From positions 2,537,390 through 2,601,389 of the forward strand of contig JAMYGW020000004.1 of the NCBI GenBank assembly GCA_025617375.2: 64,000 bases of DNA, written 5' to 3'. Made by a program: the position numbers and the translations under genes. Positions 1 through 10,171 of this stretch are shown one piece after another; position 1 is the first letter of the stretch; each line of letters starts with the position of its first letter. Under the pieces are notes generated by a model. That model saw only the letters and a list, made by a program, of their open reading frames with translations. It had not been told where the DNA came from and made no database searches. This stretch comes from Acarospora socialis (lineage: Eukaryota; Ascomycota; Lecanoromycetes; Acarosporales; Acarosporaceae).

Positions 1-2
1 CT

Positions 3-260
3 GCACCTATTGCACACTCGTTGCCATTGTTACCGGTGAACGACCGGTCCCAAGACTTTTACGAGAGTTCAGCATCCTCGAACTCGACGCCGTACGGGAG
101 TCCACCTATACCATCCACAACAGGCCTCGACCACCCAGACCTGACCAGCAGCATGGCTCACATCGATATCACGACCGGAGCATCTTACACGGCCGCATCG
201 ACTGAAGCAACTTCGATTTCCTTCTATCAGACGATGGATGCAACCGGATATGTTGGCTGA
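3..260 (+). CDS. C-terminal end of an unidentified gene (partial)
   Basis: An open frame runs in from the left edge and stops at TGA 258-260, giving about 85 visible residues. They are rich in Ser, Thr and Pro, with short Ser/Thr clusters and Tyr-Gly-Ser-Pro segments, and have no recognisable domain. Such tails are common at the C-terminus of fungal regulators and membrane proteins, so function cannot be assigned. There is no usable ATG at the left edge, so the gene must begin outside the window or this must be a last exon. Composition is coding-like, but the stretch is short and chance cannot be excluded. Confidence 0.4.
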   Translation, partial: APIAHSLPLLPVNDRSQDFYESSASSNSTPYGSPPIPSTTGLDHPDLTSSMAHIDITTGASYTAASTEATSISFYQTMDATGYVG

Positions 261-2039
261 AACATACCGACATGACTTGCACCAAGGCACACGTCAAAGG
301 GATAGTGTCGCAGTCCACAACGAAGCGACCGCAAGCTATGGGCGCACTCGGTCCAGATAGCAAAGGTCAGGCACATCTCCAACAGATTCACAATGATGGA
401 CTCCGCGCTGGCAACTGTCGACTCTCCGAAAGATCGATTACTTATGGTAACCATCTTATACGGCTTTGTGTAAGGACATTGCTGTTCAGCAGGTCACGCT
501 TGAGCTGGCGCCAGCTGGCAAGGGACATGTACATAAACCTCTAAAAGAGTAGTTCCGCCCTGGAAGCTTGCCGGATGGAGGGCTCAGCCCGAGCATCGGT
601 AGGCTTGTACGAAGGCGAATAACAAAATTCTTCGGCACCCATAACGTTGCTTTAGGTGAGAATCAGTCGCCAAACCTTTCCTGAGGTGCCGAAATATCTT
701 GTTACCCGCCTTCGTACCTCGAAGCGTGGGAAGCCGGCAACCCGTGGACACTTTATAGGTCTGCCAGCTTCCGGCCTCAGATTCCGAGTTCATAGTTTCG
801 AGAGAATACCATTAATCGTAACTCGAGAATGAGCACGGATCGGACACGCAGCCAGAGCTATGGAAGGGTAGTGTGGGACTTGGGGTACCATCCGACGAGT
901 GACTCGATTCTCGGCATCAGCTCTAGCGGTAATTCCAATCTATTGGAATTACACCGTGCATCGACTCCCTCACCTCCTGCACGCGAAGCACTCTGAAGGC
1001 GGCTCAAGATTTACGAGCAGTTACAAGCGTAAACCGAACGTCTAGAGGCAAAGGACTGTCGAACGGAGAGCCGGTGCTTTGAGGTCGCCCCGTCCTTCGG
1101 TCGATGACAAACCAGGTCTCGGGCAGACACTGTTATGATGCCATATTGGTGTCTCTTGGAGTCAGTTAGATTATCGTCTTTGAGCACAGAATCATATTCA
1201 TATCCCGGGTCTATTGAGTTTCCTTCCACTCAAAGTATAGGGAGATAGGGGTCCTTAATCGAGCTCGACTTCTCAATGGTAGGGAAACTCTTTTGGTACG
1301 AGGTGAAGTAAGGTACATAGATACGTACCTTGGCATTGAGGGCTTTTGATGCCTAAGCAGTCGTGCTGGTAGTACTACCTAGAATGTCTGTATCTGCACA
1401 ATTTCGAGATGGATCATTGTTAATCACTCATGTTGAGATGTGAAGATCAGTTGCCCTACCTATCCTGACCAATGATTTACGGGTAAAAGACTCCCCTATT
1501 CCATGCGACTTCCGTATACAAACACCAAGTTTTCCACAAATATCGCTTTGATAAGGTACCTATGTCGAGAGATGGATATGACGGCCCTTCTAACCCCACC
1601 TTTGGTTACCTGGCGAAAAGACGGTTAGGCGGGTAGTTATCTAACGGGAGCGGGTAAGGGTTAGCTCATGCTTGTTTCTTGATCCAGCGATCTTCACCTG
1701 ACTTTGACAACCGTCAATCAACCTCGAAACATTTTCTGCCAGCTCTCTTGCCGTCTTGCATTAATGTTACATTAATGTTCGGAACATCAGCTTCCGTTTG
1801 TGCCATCTGTCTGTCTCGATCCTTGTATCTAATTCTCGATACGGGGTATGTCAGTGTGCATCGATGCCTGGAGAATGGACGTGGGGCACATTGTGTCTTT
1901 GATATTGTGAATATATGTCCTCTTCCTCTCTTCTGTGTCTCTTTCTCTTTGAAGTTCAATCAGAAGGCTCTGAACTATTTTAGTTTTGTTCCTCTGCCTG
2001 TAGTTACAGCCTCTTACTCGATTACCATCATTCCTCAGT
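261..2039. other. Intergenic region, no gene seen
   Basis: About 1.8 kb without a supportable gene. Open frames here are short, lack good starts and overlap on both strands. It holds the imperfect hairpin at 608-716, listed separately, and the presumed promoter and 5' UTR of the downstream P450. A short direct repeat (two ATTAATGTT units) lies at about 1760-1777. Confidence 0.6.
608..716. repeat. Imperfect inverted repeat (hairpin), possible MITE remnant
   Basis: The arms are 608-639 and 685-716. The right arm reverse-complemented matches the left at about 27 of 32 positions, with a 45-base loop. The mismatches are mostly transitions. It lies in intergenic sequence and encodes nothing visible. 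It could be a decayed short MITE or a structured transcript; no target-site duplication was identified. Confidence 0.55.
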
Positions 2040-3736
2040 ATGGCTTCCGCCATAGACCCCAACAAAGCCGTCTCCCTCCATCCGAGAAACTTGGTCATAG
2101 TATCCATCATTCTTTCAGCAATCGTAAGAGACGCATGTGCTATTCCGCATACTGTATCCTTTCTGACCGATTATTACGCAGTACATCGTCTATCTTATCA
2201 GTAGAGCAGTGTACAACGTCTTTTTTCATCCCCTGTCTGCCTTCCCAGGACCGAAGTCCTTTGCTGCCACGCGCATCGGCCATGTTCGATCCCTCCTTCG
2301 CGGGCAGCTTCCTCAGACGGTCAAACAACTGCACGACGAGTACGGGGAGATTGTCCGAATCGCTCCGGATGAACTATCTTTCACCACTGCACAGGCTTGG
2401 AGAGATATCTACGGCCATCGTCAAGGCCACAAAAATTTGCAGAAAGATTCAATCTTTTATGGACTCCCGCCGGAAGGGGTGCACAACCTCGTCAGCACCC
2501 CGAGTGATGCTGATCACTCCCGCATGCGCCGACTACTGGCACATGCCTTCTCCGAAAGGGCGTTGAGAGAGCAAGAGCCGCTCATCACAAGTTATATTGA
2601 AACGCTCATCGACAAGCTCCGTCAACAGAGCGTGGGTGTGGAAGGAGGGAAAGTCGATCTGGTGAGATGGTATAATTTCACCACCTTTGACATCGTGGGT
2701 GACCTGGCCTTTGGCGAATCCTTCCACTGCCTCGAACACGAAGGGTATCATTCATGGGTCCGCACGATTTTCAAGTCCATTAAATTCTTGGCCCACCTCC
2801 AAGCCGCCCGCCACTTCCCCCCATTGACGGAAGCGATCAAGCTCGTGTTACCCCGAAAACTCCGCGAGCAGCGCCACAAGCGGACCCAATACAACAAAGA
2901 CCAGGTCGACAAGAGATTGGAACTCGGAAAGGACGTCGACCGGCCGGACTTCATATCTTACATCCTCCGACACAATGACGAGAAAGGTATGAGCAGGCTG
3001 GAAATCCAGAGCTGCGCCACCGTCCTAACGACCGCCGGGTCTGAAACTACGGCTACTTTACTGAGCGGCGTCACATTCCACCTCCTTAGCAACCCGGACA
3101 CGTACAAGAAGCTGGTCGATGAAGTTCGTACATCGTTCAAGCACGAAGAAGAAATCAATAGCATCGACGTCGCCCAACTACCCTACCTCAACGCCGTGCT
3201 CGAGGAGGGATTGCGCATGTACCCGCCTGCCCCATCTGCCATACCTCGCGTCACGCCACCCGAAGGCGACGAGATCTGCGGGCAATGGATACCGGGAAAC
3301 GTATAAGCCCCTTTCCTCCCGCTCTTCTCTTCCCCTTCCATCATTCCATCCCACTGACGATGAATACCAACCACCACAGACGATCGTCGGCGTCCCCCAA
3401 TACGCCGCCTACCGCTCGCCCCAAAACTTCGCCCTCCCCGACACTTTCATCCCCGAACGCTGGCTCCCCCCCACCTCCTCCTCTTCCACCGCTTACCCAA
3501 ACATCGACTTCTCGTCCGACAGCAAACAAGTCCTCCAACCCTTCAGCATGGGCCCGAGGAACTGCATCGGACGCAACCTGGCATATATGGAAATGAGGAT
3601 CATCCTGGTAAGGATGGTGTGGGCGTTTGATCTCGAAATGTGTGAGGAGAGTAAAGGGTGGGATCGGCAGGAGGTGTGGGTTATATGGGAGAAGAAGCCG
3701 CTGATTGTGAGGTTGCGGGAGGTTGTCAGGGAGTAG
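2040..3736 (+). CDS. Cytochrome P450 monooxygenase
   Basis: Haem-thiolate monooxygenase, expected to be anchored in the ER membrane and to use a cytochrome P450 reductase. Three exons, 2040-2123, 2182-3300 and 3380-3736, join in phase 0 to give 519 residues, normal for a microsomal fungal CYP. The first exon supplies a hydrophobic anchor (residues about 18-38), followed by the Pro-rich hinge PLSAFPGPK. The I-helix motif AGSETT is near residue 311. The ExxR motif, EGLR, is near 369. The haem loop FSMGPRNCIG has its ligand Cys at about 463. All key motifs are intact. The sequence resembles CYPs of fungal secondary metabolism (isotrichodermin hydroxylase-like), but the substrate cannot be told. 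No biosynthetic backbone gene lies nearby. Introns are 58 and 79 nt. Confidence 0.93.
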
Positions 3737-5407
3737 GGGTTGGCGGAAAAGTAGAACGGGCTGTTGGGGAGGCGAGTTTGATGTAGTGAGAATTATGGCT
3801 GAAGAATGAGACGAACGAAATGAAGCGACCGTTGTGGAGAAGTACCAAGACACGTGAGCACGAACCCATAGCTAAATACAAATAGTGCGGTCGACACCTC
3901 TCCACGATCCACCTACTCTCCATCGCACTACTCTCTGTGTAGAGACGTGGCCACATACCCATATCCTGACTGTCCGTCAGAACTCTCTTCGTACCCTGCC
4001 CTGCCCGCTTCTGTCTTGTCCCATCTCGTCCTGTCCTAGTTCGTGCTTCCAACTCTTCTCGTACAAGGCCTAAATCATACAACCGCTCATAGCCACCAAG
4101 ACACAATAACAGCCCCCCCCCCTTTCACCCCCCTTTAACTTCTCCCCTTCCCTCCCCCTCCGGTCCAACCACTCCACCCAGCCAGCCAGCCCAGGCAAGA
4201 CAGCTAGACTACCGCGCCCCTCACCCACTTACTCGAACTAACCACCTACCTGTCTCACACCCTACCCGCACCCAACCCACACCCATCCTCACACGGCACT
4301 CACGCCCACGGACCCGGCAACCCACCCCAACTCAACGTGCGTCATCCCATTGCGTGACAGCAATTCAAAAGCCCACATGGACCAATGGCGTTCTACAGAA
4401 TGCAGATCTGATGGGAAGGATGGTGGAGAAGAGAAGGGGTCGGTGGGTGAGTGTGTAAGATGGGCGGCTGTGAGGAGGTGAGGTAGGTGTTGGATAGGGT
4501 AGGTGCGTAGGGAGGTCAACAGCAGGGCGGATAGGTGAGTAGGGTGCAGGATTGAGGGAAGGCTACGTGAGGAGGTGGCTAACGAGTAGGTAGATATGCA
4601 GGTGGGTTAGGTTAGGTTTGACACCTCGATGCAAGTGGCTTCAGAAGCGGTGAGTGGCATTTTTGGCTGCGCTGCCAAGATTGCGGTTGGGTGGTGTGGC
4701 GTACCTACTGTACGTAAACTCGTCAGGGTACGCGTATCGACTAGGTTGCGAGCGTTGGAGTGACAGGGTATGTGTATAGTGTTGTAGGGTTAGTACAGTA
4801 CAGTACGGGGGAGGTTAAGAGGGAGAGGGGACGGAAGAGAACAATCAACAAGGCACTAGACGGTGGCACGGAGACGTTCACAGTGCATTCTCACAAGTGC
4901 CGCAAGGAATCAACAACACAGTGTGTCAATATATCGTCGTTCAAAACTATGTATGTACCTTATGAGTTGGGGGTATCTAACACGAATCCACCACAGAAAC
5001 CGCATCCCCCCAAATTGCCCCAAATATCAATATACAGCCCATTACCAGCATGTGCCCCAATCAAGTGACGAAGAATGTACCCGTATCCGTCCGTAATCGT
5101 ACAAGGCTTGCGCCGATGAAGTCTCCTCCCCAGAGTATGCAGAATATCCGCTCCAGTTGCTCGCTCAAGATGCGTAGTTGATCGTAAAATGGAAAATCAA
5201 ACAGATAGCCCGCTCGCTTGCTGATGCCTCGTCCCTTCGCTATGCAGTGTTGCAGAACAGAACATGAAAGAGTCGTACTGTGGATTCACATTCGTCGTTA
5301 TTGTCATCATCCTCCCAATCCTTTCCTCGTCGTCATATTCGTTCATATCTTTCCTCACTTCCTTCCGCCCTCCTTTCTTTCTTTGTTTCTTAGTACCTCC
5401 ACCCCAC
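3737..5407. other. Intergenic region with strand-asymmetric C-rich and G-rich tracts
   Basis: This 1.7-kb gap lies between the convergent 3' ends of the P450 and the methyltransferase-domain gene. The plus strand is strongly C/pyrimidine-rich at about 4110-4320, including runs of C, then G/purine-rich at about 4380-4620, where short GGTAGG and GGTGAG-like units recur. A second pyrimidine-rich block lies at about 5290-5430 and merges into the 3' end of the next gene. No convincing gene was seen. Confidence 0.55.
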
Positions 5408-8400
5408 CTAAACCGAAACCGTCCTCCTCCTCGGCGTCGACGGTTTCTGCGCATAGCAAATCAGCAACTTGAAACTCGTCTCCCTCCGTTCACACTCCTT
5501 CAGCAATGCCTCATCGTTCCAGATACTGCGATCCAAATCCCCATCAGGCAGGACGCCCAGCTCGTAGCAGCGTGTGTACCACCACCGCCCCACTTTCGCG
5601 ACCATTTTCGTGATGCCTTCGTCGCCTTGCTCGGACTGGTCCTTGAGCATGTCGCCAAAAGACAGGTTCGTACCGTCGACGGAGCCCGACCGCGAGTCGG
5701 ACACCTTGCCGGCCACCGGCACGCCCACCATGCACCGGTTCAGGTTCTCGAAGCCTCGTCTTCCGAGCATTCTTTGAATGTTGTCGGATACGGGCTTCAG
5801 CGAGACGGTGTTGTCGGCAACTTGCATGCGCACTTTCAACATCCGCACCGCCCGTCGCGCGCGGTTGCCCATGTTCATCATGTCGAGGTCCAGCACGCTG
5901 ATCTCGAGGAAGCCGCCGGGACGGAGAACGCGCTTGCATTCGGAGACGGCGTTGCGATACGCCGCTTCGGAGTTGGCGACCGGGAAGCGCAAGACCACGG
6001 CCGTGAAGAAGCCTTTCGGGAAAGGAAACGGGTGCGCGATGCTGGTGTGGTGGATCTGTCGATGATTGGACGGTGGTTGCCAGGCTCCAGATTCACGCCG
6101 TTTCGGGGATATCTGGCCCGACGGCTGGTATGGACTTAGGTTGTACACGGTCGCGTCAGGATACGTCAAGGCACAGTAGAACGACCAGTCGTCGTTTCCC
6201 AGACCGTCGAGTATGAGGATTCGATCTTGTCGGTTGTTCTTGATTTCCGTGTGAGCTGGACTAAAGAGCACCCTCCCGAAGGACAACCATCGACTCGTCA
6301 TCAATGCGCCGAATCTCAAGTTCGTTTGAGCCTCCGGACCATCGCGCTCTTTCTCAGCAAAGTTCATCAGCTGCGTGTTGCGAAAATACGACTTGTCTCC
6401 ACTGCCAGGCACAGGTGATGAAAGCCCTTTTGACTTTGCTGAATTCGAGCTAGATCGACTTCGGGACGGAGAGCTGACCTTCGTGTCGGCCTTGTCGCTG
6501 CCAGTGTTTCGCTCTTCGTATCCGGCAAAGAACTCTGTGAATGACATTGGCGTGCTCGGTAACGCCGACGAAGGAAGCGGTGAAACAAGCCTTGAACCGT
6601 GACCGGACCCTGGTAATGCAGAGCTCGCTGCAGGTGCCTCCACACCTAAGTGTATGGGAATAGGCTCTAAGTGTTGAGCTGCGCTCTCGTTGAGATACCC
6701 TTGGCTCTGATTCTTAACCTCATGCTGCTGAGATTTGGCAGCTAGATCCGAATACTGAAAAGGAGCGCCCAACGAAGATGTGGCTGAGAGCGGCGTCTTT
6801 GCAGCAGTTGTCGACATAACATTGTCAAGAAGATCATCGTACTCAATCCATACTTCGTCGTCGCTCAGCGCAGCATCTGGCCTTGGAAGCACAGCCGTGG
6901 TGCTAGCAAAACTCATAACTCCGGAACTACTAGATCCAGATACTTCGGACATTTTTCTCGGCGGGAACGCAATGAACTCGGTGGCATTAAGATCGAAGGG
7001 ATCCTTAGCCACGATGCTTGCCGCAGGTGCACTTGCAGGATTGTTGATCTCAAAACGTTCCCACTGACGAGGATGAATCAAGTCGGTCTGAACTCCCAGT
7101 GGTGGCTGATTGGAAGGGGCATATTCAACTGGGTCGTCTACAGCCAGGCGTGGCTGATAGTTTGGTCGCGGTTGTTGAGCAAACGGACGCGAAAATGACT
7201 GTACAGGAGGCTTATGGCTGCGATCTCGCTTCGAAATAACCCTAGGTATACGTCCGACTTGTGGTAGGCGACTCGGGCGCGGTACCTGAGGAGGATCCAC
7301 CAGGGTCTGCTCTGGACTGGATATGCCTTTCGTGTAAAGCATGACTTTTGGTGAAGAAGGTCTTTGGATTTCTTTAAAGTCTGGGGCAAATACAGGTCGA
7401 GAAGGAAGAAGAGGAGAGATAAAACGGTCGTCTGCGCCAAGCTTGTCCGGATAGGTCGTTGGCGTGTCCTCAAAGCTCTTGATCTCTGCTACTGGTGAGC
7501 TTTCCGCCTCATGTCCACTGTCATTCAAAGCATCCGAGTCCAACTGTTCAGGTGCGTCAAGTATTGCGTAATGTGCGACTGGTCGGGTATCAAGACGAGG
7601 GGTAATGGTAGCAGGTAGCTCCACGACCGTACTATTGTGCGACTCGACATCCGGCGGCGTGACCTTCTGAGGGGATCTTTGCGATCTCTGAAAAAAGTTC
7701 CATCTGCGGGACGACTTTTCAGGCTTTCCGAGCGTTGGCTTCAGCCACAGACCCTCTCTACCTTCTCCGAGATCATGCATAAGCGGTAGGGTGCTATCTG
7801 TTTGAGGCACAGCAGAGTTGTTGGTATCATAGCTGTTCAGCGAAGGTGATGGTGCGAGGGCGTTGGTCTTGATAGGTGCCGGGAGTTTGACGGGCTCCTT
7901 TTCATTGAGACCCTGAGATCGGTGCAAGGACCGTCGAGCAGCGAGTGCCGACACCCGAGCATTGTCAGAAGCGTCCGAGACATCAATATCTCGATCCGTG
8001 GCCAATACAGGCTTCGTTGATCCCAATCGACTGGTCGATCCCAAACTCGAAAGCGATGTCGTGCTATTTCCGCCTCCAATCCGAGGGCCCAGACTCAGCT
8101 TGGATCTGTTACTACTTCTCGACTCAAGACTCGGCCTGCCCGCAGCTTGGCTAATGCCCGTGCCAGCAACGTCAACCGCCCTATTGCGGTTCTCGACTAC
8201 CGTTCCACCTCCACCAATGACAACCGGTGCCAGCCTCTCGAGGAAGAAGTCGTCGATTTCCGGCTCGCCTCTACTGGTAACGCTACTTATACGGCTCGAA
8301 GCTGTCCGGGCGGCGCTGCCAGAGGTACTACTGGCACTTGTGGATCGAGCACGACTTCCGCTCGTACTTGCACTTCCACTTCGACCTCTTCGAGCATATT

Positions 8401-10171
8401 TGCCATACCCCTCGTGTCCGGTACCTGCCGTGGGTCCCTTCTTTGCTATGCCTTCAGCTTCGTCTGAGCTAGTGGCTTTCGGCCGCCTTGAAAAAAGGCC
8501 AAACCGTGATAATGATCTACCAGAACCGGCACTGGTAGGACTGACTCCTCGGTTTGCGCCGGAACTCGGACCTGCAGGCTGAGCTGGAGGTGGTCGTTCC
8601 TGGTCAAATAATCGCGGTGACGGCAGTACCTCGGCAGACGGCAGCTGTCGGGTTGGTGAGGTTTGCCTTCCAGCAATCCTTGATCTGGGAAGGGAATTTT
8701 GACTGGAACCGACAGCTACCATTCGTCCGCTCGTGCTTGACTTCGGCAACTCCACTGATTCTCGTCGTTTGTATCCTGTTGTTTCGAGGTGGTTGAGGTT
8801 GCTATGTATAACCGGAGACGGCTGGTATTGATCTTCCAGATTGGTTGTCCCGACGCGGCTCGGTCTGGTAGGTGGAAGACCGTGAGTCCGTGGGGATGCC
8901 ACGGTGCGATTACACGGAGGAGCAGATGATGACGTGGTGGCTTCAGCTGCGGCCGTGGAGTCAGACTTGGCTTCAATGCTTGGTGCTGTTCTTTTAGAGG
9001 TAGGGTTCGTCTTGGAGAATTTCTTCGATGACTTTCGTATTGGCGGACTTGGTGGAGGAGGAGAGAGTCGTGGTGTCTTCGTCTTGTGGTTGGCGTTTAC
9101 GCTCCCTCCACGGTCGCCAGCCTTCACTGTCGACCCCGAGGAAGACGAGGTCAATGACTCTCGCAATGCAGGAAGACCTTGGCTATCCATTTTGCCGCTC
9201 TCTTCGCCGTGCATTAGGCTTCCAGCTCTCCGGCCGGCAAGTGTAACTGGTGGGCGGCTCCGCGTGGGACTCAGCTGTCTCGGTCTTGGTACCGCTTTTG
9301 GGACTAAACGCAACGCTGGGGAATGGGAAGACATTGACGTTGGGGTGGAGGTGCGACTGAAAGGACCCGGAGACTCGGAACAGCGAGTGGAAGGACTGCT
9401 GGGGTATGCGGCGACAAGCGGGGCCGAAAGTGGTAAGTTTTGGGTAGAAAGAGGATATAGTGATCTGGCTGGTCGGAACTCGTTTCTTACTGAGCTCGAT
9501 ACCATTCTCGATGATACCGTCGGGCGTACATTTGGGATATAAGTAGTCGAAGCAGAAGCTGACGGTAATGTAATCCCAAGGATCGAGCCAGGATAAGGAT
9601 CTCGATAACCGGCCGGAACAGAGGTAGCAATGGCTTGGGATAGAGGCTGTACCATATCATAAGAGGAAGCGGTTGACTCAGTCCGGGCATACTCGGAGCG
9701 TTGATTTGCTGATGATGCTTTGCGTCTCAAGACATGTCGCTGTGGCTTTTCGGTTGACTTTTCGCTAGGAGTATTCGACGCCATTGACGATTTTGGGGTG
9801 GTGTGAATTCCCAGCCCTAGGGACCTGGTCGATGATGAGGCTGCACCAAAGCTCGAGGTGCGTTCACCCGGCGTTCTCGCACCTTCACGAAGGTCGCGTC
9901 CGTACATGGGAGGTTTCTGTAACTTCCGACTACCGCTAGAAGGCAGTATGGTTGATTCTACATCTCGCCTCCCATCTCGCTGTGAAGGTTTGATAGCACT
10001 CATATCCTTAGGTCTTGAAATCATCGATGAGCCATATGCGGGGATTTTCGACGCCGACGAAGCGGCCGTTGCCTGGGCAAGTTGCAATCTTGTCTGGCCC
10101 CCAAGCACTTGGGGCCCTTCCATCTCTCCATATGGCGTCGACCGGCTGCGGTAAGTCTTGTGCGACGCCAT
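5408..10171 (-). CDS. Large disordered protein with C-terminal SAM-dependent methyltransferase-like domain
   Basis: A single uninterrupted frame of 1,587 codons starts at ATG 10171. Residues 1 to about 1290 are low-complexity, rich in Ser, Pro, Arg and Thr with many SP/TP sites, and probably disordered. The last 290 residues look like a class I methyltransferase fold: an ILDGLGNDDWS motif-I-like strand and loop, then VLRPGGFLEISVLDLDMM, the typical post-motif segment of type-11 methyltransferases. The motif-I glycines are unusual (GLGNDD rather than GxGxG), so activity is uncertain. The layout matches a conserved but uncharacterised fungal family. The substrate is unknown, and the tail could be a scaffold or regulatory region. 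No introns were seen. It is convergent with the P450 across 1.7 kb. Confidence 0.85.
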   Translation of the reverse strand: MASHKTYRSRSTPYGEMEGPQVLGGQTRLQLAQATAASSASKIPAYGSSMISRPKDMSAIKPSQRDGRRDVESTILPSSGSRKLQKPPMYGRDLREGARTPGERTSSFGAASSSTRSLGLGIHTTPKSSMASNTPSEKSTEKPQRHVLRRKASSANQRSEYARTESTASSYDMVQPLSQAIATSVPAGYRDPYPGSILGITLPSASASTTYIPNVRPTVSSRMVSSSVRNEFRPARSLYPLSTQNLPLSAPLVAAYPSSPSTRCSESPGPFSRTSTPTSMSSHSPALRLVPKAVPRPRQLSPTRSRPPVTLAGRRAGSLMHGEESGKMDSQGLPALRESLTSSSSGSTVKAGDRGGSVNANHKTKTPRLSPPPPSPPIRKSSKKFSKTNPTSKRTAPSIEAKSDSTAAAEATTSSSAPPCNRTVASPRTHGLPPTRPSRVGTTNLEDQYQPSPVIHSNLNHLETTGYKRRESVELPKSSTSGRMVAVGSSQNSLPRSRIAGRQTSPTRQLPSAEVLPSPRLFDQERPPPAQPAGPSSGANRGVSPTSAGSGRSLSRFGLFSRRPKATSSDEAEGIAKKGPTAGTGHEGYGKYARRGRSGSASTSGSRARSTSASSTSGSAARTASSRISSVTSRGEPEIDDFFLERLAPVVIGGGGTVVENRNRAVDVAGTGISQAAGRPSLESRSSNRSKLSLGPRIGGGNSTTSLSSLGSTSRLGSTKPVLATDRDIDVSDASDNARVSALAARRSLHRSQGLNEKEPVKLPAPIKTNALAPSPSLNSYDTNNSAVPQTDSTLPLMHDLGEGREGLWLKPTLGKPEKSSRRWNFFQRSQRSPQKVTPPDVESHNSTVVELPATITPRLDTRPVAHYAILDAPEQLDSDALNDSGHEAESSPVAEIKSFEDTPTTYPDKLGADDRFISPLLPSRPVFAPDFKEIQRPSSPKVMLYTKGISSPEQTLVDPPQVPRPSRLPQVGRIPRVISKRDRSHKPPVQSFSRPFAQQPRPNYQPRLAVDDPVEYAPSNQPPLGVQTDLIHPRQWERFEINNPASAPAASIVAKDPFDLNATEFIAFPPRKMSEVSGSSSSGVMSFASTTAVLPRPDAALSDDEVWIEYDDLLDNVMSTTAAKTPLSATSSLGAPFQYSDLAAKSQQHEVKNQSQGYLNESAAQHLEPIPIHLGVEAPAASSALPGSGHGSRLVSPLPSSALPSTPMSFTEFFAGYEERNTGSDKADTKVSSPSRSRSSSNSAKSKGLSSPVPGSGDKSYFRNTQLMNFAEKERDGPEAQTNLRFGALMTSRWLSFGRVLFSPAHTEIKNNRQDRILILDGLGNDDWSFYCALTYPDATVYNLSPYQPSGQISPKRRESGAWQPPSNHRQIHHTSIAHPFPFPKGFFTAVVLRFPVANSEAAYRNAVSECKRVLRPGGFLEISVLDLDMMNMGNRARRAVRMLKVRMQVADNTVSLKPVSDNIQRMLGRRGFENLNRCMVGVPVAGKVSDSRSGSVDGTNLSFGDMLKDQSEQGDEGITKMVAKVGRWWYTRCYELGVLPDGDLDRSIWNDEALLKECERRETSFKLLICYAQKPSTPRRRTVSV

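Noticed and set aside
1679-2566. 295-codon plus-strand frame overlapping the P450 start
   Set aside because: It begins without an ATG, has no domain, and lies over exon 1, intron 1 and the start of exon 2 of the P450 in another frame.
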